The notes under the pieces are model-generated. The model was given only the letters and a program-made list of their open reading frames with translations. It made no database searches and was not told the DNA's origin. This document shows, one piece after another, positions 7,802 through 16,534 of a stretch of DNA of 42,259 bases (its first letter is position 1; each line of letters opens with the position of its first letter). The position numbers and the translations under genes are program-made. Source of the stretch: CAZVNZ01 sp964628515 (lineage in GTDB: Bacteria > Bacillota > Clostridia > Christensenellales > Christensenellaceae); the NCBI GenBank assembly GCA_964628515.1, contig CAZVNZ010000025.1, positions 1 to 42,259 of the forward strand. Reading direction: 5' to 3'.

Positions 7802-8614
7802 ATGATTAAGCTAATAATTACGGATTTGGACGGCACATTGCTTAACGGTACCTCAACGGGTATTACAAAAGAGAATACAGAGGCAGTAAAACAGGCGCTA
7901 AAAAGGGATGTCAAAGTCGCTTTTTCCTCGGGCAGACTTTTTTGTATGCTGGAAAAATGGCATAAAGAGCTTTGTTTAACCCTGCCTGCAATTTCCTGTA
8001 ACGGTGCATATATTAGAGACAGTCAAAAGGTATTTTTAAAGGAAAGTATGGACAGCAGTACGGTTTTAGACCTCATTAATTTGTTTGAAAATGCCAATGT
8101 AAGCAAGTTTGTGTACTCGGACAATCGGGTGTACTGCACAAAAAAGGATTTAATGCCGGAAATTTCGGTAAAATGGAAGAGCGGTTGCATTGGAGAAATA
8201 CCCTTAAATATTGTGGAAAGTGGTGCAGATATTGCAAAGGCTACAAAAAGCAGTTGCCAAAAAATACTGGTGTGGACAAAAAGTGTGGAGGAAAAGGAAA
8301 AAATTAAAGCCCTAACTCTGCCTTTTGATGATTATGCAGATTGCGTTTCTGCGGAGCATCTTAATTTAGAATTTGGCAAAAAGGGCGTTTCCAAAAGCAC
8401 GGCAATGGAATTTATGGCAGATATGCTAAATATAAGTTTGCAGGAAGTTTTAGCCTTTGGAGACGGTGGCAACGATATAGCTATGCTAAAAAATGCTGGT
8501 ATAGGCATTGCCATGGATAACGGAACTTCTGAAGTAAAGGAAGTAGCCGATTTTATAGCGGAAAATAAAGAGCATGACGGAGTTGCCAAAAGTATTTACG
8601 GTTATGCTCTGTAA
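7802..8614 (+). CDS. Cof-type HAD-IIB phosphatase
   Basis: 270 residues, usual for Cof/YidA-like phosphatases of small phosphorylated metabolites. Motif I is DLDGTLLNG near the N-terminus (nucleophile Asp and acid/base Asp). Motif II is in AFSSGRL. Motif III/IV is FGDGGNDIAMLKNAGIGIAM, with the two Mg-binding aspartates. The C2-type cap lies between. A TTG at 7799 immediately precedes the ATG at 7802; I prefer the ATG. It starts 3 bases after the aminotransferase stop, so it is co-transcribed as the last operon gene. The physiological substrate is unknown. A second Cof-type enzyme is at 31308-32105. Confidence 0.92.
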   Translation: MIKLIITDLDGTLLNGTSTGITKENTEAVKQALKRDVKVAFSSGRLFCMLEKWHKELCLTLPAISCNGAYIRDSQKVFLKESMDSSTVLDLINLFENANVSKFVYSDNRVYCTKKDLMPEISVKWKSGCIGEIPLNIVESGADIAKATKSSCQKILVWTKSVEEKEKIKALTLPFDDYADCVSAEHLNLEFGKKGVSKSTAMEFMADMLNISLQEVLAFGDGGNDIAMLKNAGIGIAMDNGTSEVKEVADFIAENKEHDGVAKSIYGYAL

Positions 8615-8686
8615 AAATGGTATAGCACCACAAATTAACTTGGAAAGCTTTAGCTTTATGCCAAAAAATTGGCAGGGAGGGGTATA

Positions 8687-9772
8687 ATGGATAAAATAGC
8701 TGTAAAAAAGTGTATAGATTATGAGTACGAAAAGGTTGCAAATTGTGTTAAACAAGTAATAGACGCACTTGGGGGTATGGAAAAATTTGTGCAAAAAGGC
8801 ACAAAGGTGCTAATTAAACCTAATTTGCTCACAAAATCCAACAAAGAGCAATGTATTGTTACAAACCCTGCCGTTGTTAAAGCGGTTGCGGAACTGGTGA
8901 TGCATGCAGGGGGAGAGGCGGTAGTGGCAGACAGCCCCGGAGGCACTTATACCAAAAGCAGTTTGGAAAATGTTTATATTCAAACGGGCTATAAAGAGGA
9001 TTTAAAATACTACCTAAACTACAACTGCGAGTTTGTGGACACTATTTTTCCAAACGGCAAATACTTAAAAAAAACAAAGATTATTAAACCGGCAATAGAT
9101 GCGGATATTATAATAAACTTACCAAAACTAAAAACCCACGGCTTTACAAAAATGTCTTGCTGTGTTAAAAACCTTTTTGGACTGGTGCCCGGACTTACAA
9201 AAGCGGAATACCACATGAAGTTTGCGGACGTATACTCCTTTTGCGGTGCGCTTGTGGATATTGCCACCTACGCAAAGCCCGTACTAACTTTGGTGGATGC
9301 CGTGTATTCTATGGAAGGACAAGGCCCCGGAAGTGCAGGAGAGCCACGACACACAGGATATATTTTTGCCTCGGAAAACCTTTTTGCCTTAGACGCAATG
9401 TGTGCGGATTTCATAAACATACCAAACGTAATGACAAACGACCACGCAAAAAAACAGAATTTATACACAGAATACGAAACCATTGGGGACACCTTAGAAA
9501 AAATTACCGATTACAAAAAGCCTAAGGATTCTAAAGGGGTGCTGAAAGCACCGGGTGTAATTAAAAATATCTTTAACAGATTTTTTTCCTATATGCCCCA
9601 TCAAAATAAAGAAAAATGTATACTGTGCGGAGAATGTGTAAGAGACTGTCCTGCAAAAGCAATAAAAATAGTGGATAAGGCGCTGGAGTTTGATTACAAA
9701 AAGTGCATAAAATGCCTGTGCTGTCAAGAATTATGCCCAAAAGAAGCCATAGACTTAAAACGGGGCAAATAA
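8687..9772 (+). CDS. DUF362 protein with two C-terminal 4Fe-4S clusters
   Basis: 361 residues. The DUF362 domain occupies about residues 1-290 (KVLIKPNLLTKSN, GGEAVVADSPGGTYT, KLKTHGFTKMSCCVKNLFGLVPG). The C-terminus carries two ferredoxin-type motifs, CILCGECVRDCP and CIKCLCCQELCP, each with three closely spaced Cys plus a distal Cys-Pro. The protein is presumably a cytoplasmic iron-sulphur redox or scaffold protein. The family is widespread in anaerobes and its reaction is not established. I start at ATG 8687 because GGGAGGGG (8675-8682) is just upstream; a TTG at 8669 lies before that site. A small hairpin, GCCAA-AAAA-TTGGC (8660-8673), directly precedes the ribosome site. Confidence 0.88.
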   Translation: MDKIAVKKCIDYEYEKVANCVKQVIDALGGMEKFVQKGTKVLIKPNLLTKSNKEQCIVTNPAVVKAVAELVMHAGGEAVVADSPGGTYTKSSLENVYIQTGYKEDLKYYLNYNCEFVDTIFPNGKYLKKTKIIKPAIDADIIINLPKLKTHGFTKMSCCVKNLFGLVPGLTKAEYHMKFADVYSFCGALVDIATYAKPVLTLVDAVYSMEGQGPGSAGEPRHTGYIFASENLFALDAMCADFINIPNVMTNDHAKKQNLYTEYETIGDTLEKITDYKKPKDSKGVLKAPGVIKNIFNRFFSYMPHQNKEKCILCGECVRDCPAKAIKIVDKALEFDYKKCIKCLCCQELCPKEAIDLKRGK

Positions 9773-9855
9773 CCCGCCAATTTAAAGTGGGTAAACCTTG
9801 GCATTATCCAACCATCACCCTAAAAAAATAGAATGTGTGCAAAAGGAGCAAAAAA

Positions 9856-10554
9856 ATGGCACAAAATACCGATGTTTTTGATAAAATAATAAGCAGACAC
9901 AAGGAGGAATACCAAAAATACGGCTACGACGAAAAAAGCTTGTGTTGGTCTAAACAAAGGCAAAATATACGGTTTTGCGCACTAACCGAAGGGTTTGATT
10001 TGCAAGGGGCAAGTATACTTGATATTGGTTGCGGTTTTGGGGATTTTAACAAGTATTTAGCGCAAATCGGCGTAACGGAATACGACTACTTAGGCATAGA
10101 TATTAACGAAGATTTTATTGCCGAGGCTAAAAATATCTATAAAGGCAGGGAATTTGTTTGCGCAAACTTTTTGGATTACACCTTACCAAAAAACTTCGAC
10201 TACATTATAACTTCGGGGATTTTTAATTACTTCGACGTCAGCAAAAACGATTACGAATACGCAAAAAATGTTATGGCAAAAGCATATGCAAACTGCAACA
10301 AAGCTATTGCATTTGATTTTTTATCGGATAAAACGGACTATAAAGACGATTGCAGTTGTTACAACAGTCCGGAAAAAATTCTTAGTATTGCATACACTCA
10401 CACAAAAAATTTAGTGCTTAAAAATAATTTTTTACCCTTCGAGTTTTCTGTAATTTTATATAAAGACAACACTTTTTCCAAGCAAACTTACTTTAATACA
10501 TTAGAGCATACCCACGAGTCTTACTTTAAAAGGGGTATTTTTGTAAAAAATTAA
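9856..10554 (+). CDS. Class I SAM-dependent methyltransferase
   Basis: 232 residues. The SAM-binding motif I is clear: ASILDIGCGFGDFNKYL (E/DxGxGxG type), followed by the acidic residue after strand 2 in YLGIDINEDF and by FDYIITSGIFNYF as motif post-II. The substrate half (FDFLSDKTDYKD...) is not one I can link to a specific acceptor. The start is ATG 9856 with AAAAGGAG 8 bases upstream; an in-frame GTG at 9835 lies before that site. It sits alone between the DUF362 gene and the trmL promoter, so context gives little help. Small-molecule methylation is the usual role of this fold, but that is inference. Confidence 0.85.
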   Translation: MAQNTDVFDKIISRHKEEYQKYGYDEKSLCWSKQRQNIRFCALTEGFDLQGASILDIGCGFGDFNKYLAQIGVTEYDYLGIDINEDFIAEAKNIYKGREFVCANFLDYTLPKNFDYIITSGIFNYFDVSKNDYEYAKNVMAKAYANCNKAIAFDFLSDKTDYKDDCSCYNSPEKILSIAYTHTKNLVLKNNFLPFEFSVILYKDNTFSKQTYFNTLEHTHESYFKRGIFVKN

Positions 10555-10583
10555 TTGCAAGTATATTAATTTTAATTTATAAT
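10555..10583 (+). promoter_or_regulatory. Promoter upstream of trmL
   Basis: TTGCAA (10555-10560), 17 bases, TATAAT (10578-10583). It begins right after the methyltransferase stop and is about 90 bases from the trmL ATG. The -10 is consensus; the -35 matches 4 of 6. Confidence 0.6.
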
Positions 10584-10672
10584 TATAATGTATGGCAAGG
10601 GATAATTTATTTGCAAAATTAAGTAGCTTAAAGCAACTTAAAAATTAGCTATATATTAAACAAAGGTGAGTA

Positions 10673-11137
10673 ATGTTAAACATAGTGCTTATAGAACCGC
10701 AAATACCGCAAAACACGGGGAATATAGCAAGAACCTGTGTGGTTGCGGACGTTAAACTGCATATTGTAAAACCAATGGGTTTTGAGATTAACGAAAAACA
10801 GGTAAAGCGTGCAGGGCTTGATTACTGGAAGGATTTAGAGCTTATTATTTACGAAAATATTGAGGAATTTTACGCAAAAAATAAGCAGGAAGAATTATGG
10901 TATTTTTCCTCTAAAGTTACAACCAACTATACAAGCGTGCAGTACAGCGAAAACTGTTTTTTGGTTTTTGGAAGCGAAACCGCGGGGCTTAGCAAAGCAC
11001 TTTTGGATAAAAACACAGATTATTGTGTAAGAATACCTATAAAAAATAACCAAAGATGTTTAAATTTATCTAATGCCGTTTGCGTGGCAACTTACGAGGC
11101 ATTAAGGCAAAACGATTTTATGCAACTAGCAAAATAA
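10673..11137 (+). CDS. trmL: tRNA (cytidine/uridine(34)-2'-O)-methyltransferase TrmL
   Basis: 154 residues, the family length. TrmL is a minimal SPOUT enzyme, a homodimer, that 2'-O-methylates the wobble base 34 of tRNA-Leu isoacceptors using SAM. All three SPOUT motifs are visible: NIVLIEPQIPQNTGNIARTC at the N-terminus, LVFGSETAGLSKALL (knot, SAM site), and RIPIKNNQRCLNLSNAVCVATYEALRQ at the C-terminus, with the conserved Arg/Leu-Asn-Leu-Ser. The ATG at 10673 has AAAGGTGAG just upstream. The next gene, a Na/Pi symporter, follows by 26 bases. Confidence 0.95.
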   Translation: MLNIVLIEPQIPQNTGNIARTCVVADVKLHIVKPMGFEINEKQVKRAGLDYWKDLELIIYENIEEFYAKNKQEELWYFSSKVTTNYTSVQYSENCFLVFGSETAGLSKALLDKNTDYCVRIPIKNNQRCLNLSNAVCVATYEALRQNDFMQLAK

Positions 11138-11163
11138 TATTATTACTGAAACGAGGATAAAGA

Positions 11164-12786
11164 ATGGATTTTTGGGGTGTAACACTACTGCTTGGAGGCT
11201 TAGGGCTTTTTTTATACGGGATGAAGCTCCTCTCCGAAGGGTTAGAGGCAATCGCAGGGGACAAACTGCGAAACGGGTTAGAAGCACTTACTAAAAACAG
11301 GTTTGCAGCCGTAGGAGTGGGCGCCGGAGTAACGGCGGTTATACAAAGCTCGTCTGCAACCACGGTTATGGTAGTAGGATTTGTAAACGCAGGGCTTATG
11401 ACACTAACCCAAGCAATAAACGTGGGTATGGGTGCAAATATCGGAACCACCATAACTGCACAAATAGTAGCGTTTAAAGCAACTCAACTTGCTCCGCTAA
11501 TACTTTTTGCAGGCATACTTGTTATGCTGTTTGTAAAAAATCGTAAATATAAAAAAATTGGAGAAATCGTAAGCGGTTTGGGTATACTTTTATTTGGGAT
11601 GAACGTAATGGGAGAGGCGGTAATGCCTCTTAGAGACTACGAGCCCTTCATAAAAATGCTAACCGAGTTTCAAGAGCCCGGCATAGGGTTGCTTGCAGGT
11701 ACGGTTGTAACCGCAATTATTCAAAGCTCCTCTGCTACAATGGGTATTGTTCAAGCCTTTGCAATGCAGGGGGTAATTGGGCTTGACTCCTCTGTTTACG
11801 TAATTTTAGGGCTAAACATAGGTACGTGTATAACCGCAATTTTAGCAAGTATCGGCGGTACAAAAACGGGTAAGCGTACAGCCATTGCCCTTTTGTTTTT
11901 CAATATTATAGGTGTTGCCATATTCTTTGTGTTGATGCAGATTTTTCCCATTGTAGATTGGGTAAAATCCTGGACGCCCAACGACCCTCTACGGCAACTT
12001 GCAAACTTCCACACCTTCTTTAATGTGGCAACAACCGCAATGCTGATAGGTTTTCCTGTGGTACTCACCAAAATTGCCTACTTCTGCATTAGAGGCGAGG
12101 ACAAGCGCACGGAAGGTAAAAAACTTAAATACATCACCAAAAATACGGTGGAAACACCCACTGCAGCCATTGCACAATCCATACAAGAGGTTATAAGGAT
12201 GACGGAAATTTCCGCAACCAACTTTAAATACTCGGTAAATTCCGTAGTGCAAAGAGATGAAAAACTGGCATCCGAGGTTTTCGAACAGGAAAGTGTGGTA
12301 AACTACTTAAATCACGAAATTACGGACGTGCTTTCTAAAGTCAGTCAGGACGAAATGTCCGAGGTGGATTCCTTTATTGTTACAGACTTGCTCCACGCAA
12401 TTATGGATATCGAGCGTATTTCCGATTTAGCTACAAATATAGCGGAGTTTACAATACTAATTAAAGACAAAAAAATTAAGCTGTCCAAAAAAGCTATTGA
12501 AGAAATGGAGTTTATGAGCTCACGAGTAGACGAAACCTTAGAGGACGTAATTTTAGCCATGAAAAATAAAGACAGAAGTTTGGCGCTAAAAGCTACGGAA
12601 ATAGAAGAAGAAATTGACGAGCTTGAAAAGAAAATCAAGAAAAATCACGTAAAAAGGCTTAAAAAGGGAGAGTGTACTCCGGCGGCAAGCACTTTGTTTT
12701 CGGATATGATAACCATATTTGAAAGAATAACGGACCACACAAGCAACATTGCCAAAATACTGCTAAGAGGAGATTTATTCAAATAA
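11164..12786 (+). CDS. Na+/phosphate cotransporter (NptA/PNaS family) with PhoU-like tail
   Basis: 540 residues. The N-terminal two-thirds are hydrophobic and contain two inverted repeats, each with the signature QSSSAT (VTAVIQSSSATTVMV and VTAIIQSSSATMGIV). Those residues form the Na/Pi site in this family. GANIGTT and GLNIGTC follow at matching places. From about residue 335 the protein is soluble, helical and charged, like the PhoU domain (HAIMDIERISDLATNIAEF; ERITDHTSNIAKIL). Such fusions import phosphate in symport with Na+; the PhoU part may gate uptake or sense phosphate. Length and domain order are normal for bacteria. No pst or pho genes are nearby. Confidence 0.92.
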   Translation: MDFWGVTLLLGGLGLFLYGMKLLSEGLEAIAGDKLRNGLEALTKNRFAAVGVGAGVTAVIQSSSATTVMVVGFVNAGLMTLTQAINVGMGANIGTTITAQIVAFKATQLAPLILFAGILVMLFVKNRKYKKIGEIVSGLGILLFGMNVMGEAVMPLRDYEPFIKMLTEFQEPGIGLLAGTVVTAIIQSSSATMGIVQAFAMQGVIGLDSSVYVILGLNIGTCITAILASIGGTKTGKRTAIALLFFNIIGVAIFFVLMQIFPIVDWVKSWTPNDPLRQLANFHTFFNVATTAMLIGFPVVLTKIAYFCIRGEDKRTEGKKLKYITKNTVETPTAAIAQSIQEVIRMTEISATNFKYSVNSVVQRDEKLASEVFEQESVVNYLNHEITDVLSKVSQDEMSEVDSFIVTDLLHAIMDIERISDLATNIAEFTILIKDKKIKLSKKAIEEMEFMSSRVDETLEDVILAMKNKDRSLALKATEIEEEIDELEKKIKKNHVKRLKKGECTPAASTLFSDMITIFERITDHTSNIAKILLRGDLFK

Positions 12787-12867
12787 TTTACAGTTTAGCT
12801 TGCCTTTAGTACGTTTATTGATTAAAATAAATATATTGAAATATTAAAATTTTTAAGGAGAATAATA

Positions 12868-14049
12868 ATGAAGAAAACAATCAACGATATGGACTTTGCA
12901 AACAAAAAAGTGCTTGTTAGAGTGGATTTTAACGTGCCTTTAAACGCAGAGGGCAAAATTACGGACGAAACACGTATTCAAGCGGCATTGCCTACAATAC
13001 AGTATTTAATAGATGCAGGCGCAAAAGTTATATTATGCTCTCACTTAGGCAGACCAAAAGGAGAGGTTAAAAAGGAGTTTTCTTTAGCCCCTGTTGCAAA
13101 AAGATTAGAGGAAATTCTTCCCGTTAAGGTTGTTTTTGCAAGTGATTGTATCGGCGCAGAAGCGCAAAAAGCGGTAGATGCCATAGAAAACGGGCAGGTA
13201 GTCCTTTTGGAAAACTTGCGTTTTCATAAAGAAGAAACAAGTAACGATACCGAGTTTGCAAAACAGCTTGCAAGCCTTGCAGATGTATATGTAAACGATG
13301 CTTTTGGCAGCGCACACAGAGCCCACGCATCAACGGAAGGGGTTACAAAATATCTACCGGCTGTTGCAGGCTTTTTGCTGGAAAAAGAGCTTAAATTTTT
13401 AGGCGGAGCGGTAGAAAACCCAAGCAGACCATTTATTGCAATACTTGGCGGTGCTAAAATTTCGGATAAAATCGGTGTTATAGAAAACCTTATAGACAAA
13501 GTGGATTGCTTAATTATAGGCGGTGGTATGGCAAACACCTTTATTAAAGCACAAGGCTTCGAGATGGGCACATCTTTGGTGGATAACGACAACCTACCCT
13601 TAGCTTTAAAACTTATGGAAAAAGCAAAAGTTAAAGGCATAAACATTATGCTACCCTCCGATTTTATTGTAGCAAAAGAGTTTAAAGCAGACAGCGAGCC
13701 TTCCACCGTTTCTGTGGAAAATATTCCGGCGGACAGTATGGCTTTAGATATTGGGCCTTCAACACGTATGCTTTTTGCGGACGAAATTAAACGTGCAAAA
13801 ACGGTTATTTGGAACGGACCTATGGGTGTTGCGGAAATGCCCGCATTTGCCGGCGGTACAAAAGCCATTGCGGAAGCCTGCGCACAAACGGACGCTATTA
13901 CAATAATAGGCGGTGGAGACAGCGCGGCGGCGGTTAAAAACTTAGGTTACGCCGATAAAATGACTCACATCTCCACAGGTGGCGGTGCATCTTTAGAGTT
14001 TTTAGAGGGCAAAGAGCTACCGGGAGTAGCCGCACTTAACGATAAATAA
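12868..14049 (+). CDS. pgk: Phosphoglycerate kinase
   Basis: 393 residues, standard for the monomeric glycolytic enzyme that transfers the acyl phosphate of 1,3-bisphosphoglycerate to ADP. The substrate-side motifs RVDFNVPLN, SHLGRPKGE and LLENLRFHKEE are intact. So are the nucleotide-side GGAKISDKIGVIENL, WNGPMGVAEMPAF and GGGDSAAAVKNLG...HISTGGGASLEFLEG. A strong AAGGAG site precedes the ATG. It heads a glycolytic block with tpiA and gpmI. gap and eno, which often accompany them, are not in this window. A folded 106-base inverted repeat and a separate promoter lie between pgk and tpiA. Confidence 0.98.
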   Translation: MKKTINDMDFANKKVLVRVDFNVPLNAEGKITDETRIQAALPTIQYLIDAGAKVILCSHLGRPKGEVKKEFSLAPVAKRLEEILPVKVVFASDCIGAEAQKAVDAIENGQVVLLENLRFHKEETSNDTEFAKQLASLADVYVNDAFGSAHRAHASTEGVTKYLPAVAGFLLEKELKFLGGAVENPSRPFIAILGGAKISDKIGVIENLIDKVDCLIIGGGMANTFIKAQGFEMGTSLVDNDNLPLALKLMEKAKVKGINIMLPSDFIVAKEFKADSEPSTVSVENIPADSMALDIGPSTRMLFADEIKRAKTVIWNGPMGVAEMPAFAGGTKAIAEACAQTDAITIIGGGDSAAAVKNLGYADKMTHISTGGGASLEFLEGKELPGVAALNDK

Positions 14050-14057
14050 ATTTTAAA

Positions 14058-14163
14058 TTGTGTTGGTGGTATAGCCCATTTGGCAGGTTTTTTTACTTTG
14101 CTCACTATAAAAAAGCAAGTAAAATTTGCTAAAATGAAATGCTATATCACACAACCAACACAA
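14058..14163 (+). repeat. Long nested inverted repeat between pgk and tpiA
   Basis: The outer arms are 14058-14067 and 14154-14163 (10 bp, core GTGTTGGT/ACCAACAC). They continue as 14068-14075 with 14141-14148 (TATAGC/GCTATA plus two further pairs, a 5-base bulge on the right), then ATTT/AAAT (14078-14081, 14137-14140). A separate inner hairpin pairs 14091-14102 with 14114-14124 (11 bp, one bulge, 11-base loop). Almost the whole intergenic space is thus one stem-loop. It lacks a T-tract after the final arm, so it is not an ordinary terminator; the inner hairpin also lacks one. Confidence 0.7.
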
Positions 14164-14166
14164 ATA

Positions 14167-14175
14167 TGTTATAAT
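14167..14175 (+). promoter_or_regulatory. Extended -10 promoter for tpiA-gpmI
   Basis: TGTTATAAT (TG-N-TATAAT) lies 35 bases before the tpiA ATG. The expected -35 position falls in the right arm of the 14058-14163 inverted repeat and has no good TTGACA match, which is normal for extended -10 promoters. Structure or protein binding at the repeat could influence it. Confidence 0.6.
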
Positions 14176-14209
14176 ATAATTAAAAAATAAGTTAAATTTG
14201 GAGTAAAAT

Positions 14210-14953
14210 ATGAGAAAACCAATAATAGCAGGTAACTGGAAGATGAATAACACCCCAAAGGACGGGGTTTGCCTTGTTAAAGAGTTAAAACCTTTAGTAA
14301 AGGATGCAAAGGCGGATGTAGTTGTATGTACGCCTTTTGTGTGTCTTGGGGAAGTAAAAAAGGAAATTGAGGGCAGTAACATAAAATTAGGCGCTCAAAA
14401 TATGCACTTTGAGGAAAAAGGCGCATACACAGGGGAAATTTCCGCAGATATGCTACTTGCAATGGGTGTGGAATATGTAATAATAGGGCACTCGGAAAGA
14501 AGGGAATATTTTGCAGAAACGGACGAAACGGTAAATAAAAAGGTTAAAAAAGCATTAGAGAAAGGGCTTATACCCATAGTTTGTGTGGGGGAAAAATTAG
14601 AGCACAGAGAAAAAGGCATAACAAAGGACATTGTATGCCCTCAAACCAAAAAAGCATTTGAAGGTATTTCTGCAAACGATGCTAAAAAAGTTGTGGTAGC
14701 TTACGAGCCCATTTGGGCAATAGGCACGGGCAAAACCGCCACAAGCGAGGACGCCAACAACACTATCAAAGAAATAAGAGGAGCACTAAAAGAGGTGTAC
14801 GGAGCGGTTAGCGAGGAAATAAGAATACAATACGGCGGAAGTATGAATGCTCAAAATGCAACGGAGCTAATGGCTATGAGCGATATAGACGGAGGTCTTA
14901 TCGGCGGTGCAAGCCTAAAAGCCGAGGATTTTTCTAAGGTTGTTAATTTTTAA
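14210..14953 (+). CDS. tpiA: Triosephosphate isomerase
   Basis: 247 residues, normal for the homodimeric TIM barrel that interconverts dihydroxyacetone phosphate and glyceraldehyde 3-phosphate. Catalytic residues are in place: N9 and K11 in AGNWKMN, H94 in IIGHSERR, and E166 in VVAYEPIWAIGTGKT (which includes the flexible loop). The phosphate-binding IQYGGSM and GGLIGGASL are also present. TTTGGAG precedes the ATG. gpmI begins 15 bases after the stop with its own AAGGAG, so the two are co-transcribed. Confidence 0.98.
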   Translation: MRKPIIAGNWKMNNTPKDGVCLVKELKPLVKDAKADVVVCTPFVCLGEVKKEIEGSNIKLGAQNMHFEEKGAYTGEISADMLLAMGVEYVIIGHSERREYFAETDETVNKKVKKALEKGLIPIVCVGEKLEHREKGITKDIVCPQTKKAFEGISANDAKKVVVAYEPIWAIGTGKTATSEDANNTIKEIRGALKEVYGAVSEEIRIQYGGSMNAQNATELMAMSDIDGGLIGGASLKAEDFSKVVNF

Positions 14954-14968
14954 CAAAAAAGGAGCAAT

Positions 14969-16504
14969 ATGGCAATAACAGGATTAATAATAATGGATGG
15001 TTTTGGCATAAGCAAAGACCACGAGGGCAACGCAATTTATTTGCAAGGTACTCCAAACATAGATAAATACACTAAAGAATACCCAAACACAACATTAGGC
15101 GCAAGCGGTATGAGTGTGGGGTTACCAAACGGGCAGATGGGTAACTCGGAAGTTGGGCATCTTAATATGGGCGCCGGCAGAATTGTGTATCAGGAGCTTA
15201 CAAGAATTACCAAAGCAATTAGCGATGGAGATTTTTTTGAAAAGCAAGAGTTTTTGGATGCAATTAAAAACGCAAAAGACAACAACACCAACCTACATTT
15301 AATGGGGTTAGTGTCTAACGGCGGAGTGCATAGCCATCAAGAGCATTTATATGCGTTAATAGAGCTTGCGGTTAAAAACGGACTTAAAGACCGCACATAT
15401 ATTCATTGCTTAATGGACGGAAGAGATGTTCCGCCCAACTCCGGAAAGGGCTTTATAGAGCAACTCCAAGCAAAGCTTAGGGAAATTGGCGGCGGAAAAA
15501 TTGCAACGGTTATGGGCAGATATTACGCAATGGACAGAGACAACCGTTGGGACAGAGTGCAAAAAGCCTACGAAGCCATGGCTTTAGGTAAGGGGGAGAG
15601 GGCAACAGATGCCGTTTTGGCAATGCAGGAAAGCTACAACAAAGAAATTTACGACGAATTTATTATTCCTACGGTGATTTATGACGGAGAAAAACCCGTA
15701 GCAAGTGTAGGAGCAAAGGATTCGGTAATATTTTTCAACTTTAGACCGGACAGAGCAAGGGAGATTACCCGTGCCTTTATAGAAAAGGATTTCGACGGTT
15801 TTAAAAGGGAGTTTTTCCCCTGCTATTTTGTTTCTATGACTCAATACAACAAAGAGTTTACAAACATATATATTGCCTTTAAACCCACGAGTTTAAAAAA
15901 TACTTTTGGGGAAGTACTGGCAAAAAACAATAAAGCACAGCTAAGAATTGCAGAAACGGAAAAATACGCACATGTAACCTTCTTTTTTAACGGCGGTGTG
16001 GAAAAGCCAAACCCCAAAGAAGAAAGGGTGCTTATAAACTCTCCGAAAGTTGCAACCTACGATTTACAGCCGGAAATGAGTGCTTACGAAGTTTGCGAAA
16101 AGGCGATAGAGCTTATAAATTCGGATAAATTCGATGTTATGGTGCTAAACTTTGCAAACTGCGATATGGTAGGGCATACGGGTATTTTGGAAGCGGCGGA
16201 AAAAGCGGTGCAAGCGGTGGATACCTGCGTAGGCAAGGTGGTGGAAGCCATACTCAAAAAGGGAGGTACGGCGCTGGTAACCGCAGATCACGGTAATGCG
16301 GAAATAATGATAGACCACAAAACCAAAGGGCCTTTTACCGCACACAGTACAAACCCAGTGCCATTCATATTAATAGGCGAAAAATACAAAAAAGCTAACT
16401 TAAGAAAAGACGGCGTGCTTGCAGATATTGCACCCACAATGTTAGAAATTATGGATATACAAAAACCCGAGGAAATGGAAGGAAAAACCTTGATAACAAG
16501 CTAA
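14969..16504 (+). CDS. gpmI: 2,3-bisphosphoglycerate-independent phosphoglycerate mutase
   Basis: 511 residues, typical of iPGM. It converts 3- to 2-phosphoglycerate through a phosphoserine intermediate, with two Mn2+ in an alkaline-phosphatase fold. Metal ligand D10 lies in IIMDGFG, and the nucleophile S60 in GQMGNSEVGHLNMGAGR. HCLMDGRDVPPNSG, GRYYAMDRDNRWDR, FNFRPDRAREITRAF, VLNFANCDMVGHTG and TADHGNAE supply the remaining substrate and metal residues. Third in the pgk-tpiA-gpmI block. Mn dependence makes such enzymes pH-sensitive in spore formers; nothing in the window shows whether that applies here. Confidence 0.98.
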   Translation: MAITGLIIMDGFGISKDHEGNAIYLQGTPNIDKYTKEYPNTTLGASGMSVGLPNGQMGNSEVGHLNMGAGRIVYQELTRITKAISDGDFFEKQEFLDAIKNAKDNNTNLHLMGLVSNGGVHSHQEHLYALIELAVKNGLKDRTYIHCLMDGRDVPPNSGKGFIEQLQAKLREIGGGKIATVMGRYYAMDRDNRWDRVQKAYEAMALGKGERATDAVLAMQESYNKEIYDEFIIPTVIYDGEKPVASVGAKDSVIFFNFRPDRAREITRAFIEKDFDGFKREFFPCYFVSMTQYNKEFTNIYIAFKPTSLKNTFGEVLAKNNKAQLRIAETEKYAHVTFFFNGGVEKPNPKEERVLINSPKVATYDLQPEMSAYEVCEKAIELINSDKFDVMVLNFANCDMVGHTGILEAAEKAVQAVDTCVGKVVEAILKKGGTALVTADHGNAEIMIDHKTKGPFTAHSTNPVPFILIGEKYKKANLRKDGVLADIAPTMLEIMDIQKPEEMEGKTLITS

Positions 16505-16534
16505 TCAATATCAAAATAAAAGGAGAGAAAGATT

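Noticed and set aside
13224..13868. 214-codon minus-strand open frame inside pgk
   Set aside because: Antisense shadow of a highly conserved gene; no family motif and no ribosome site.
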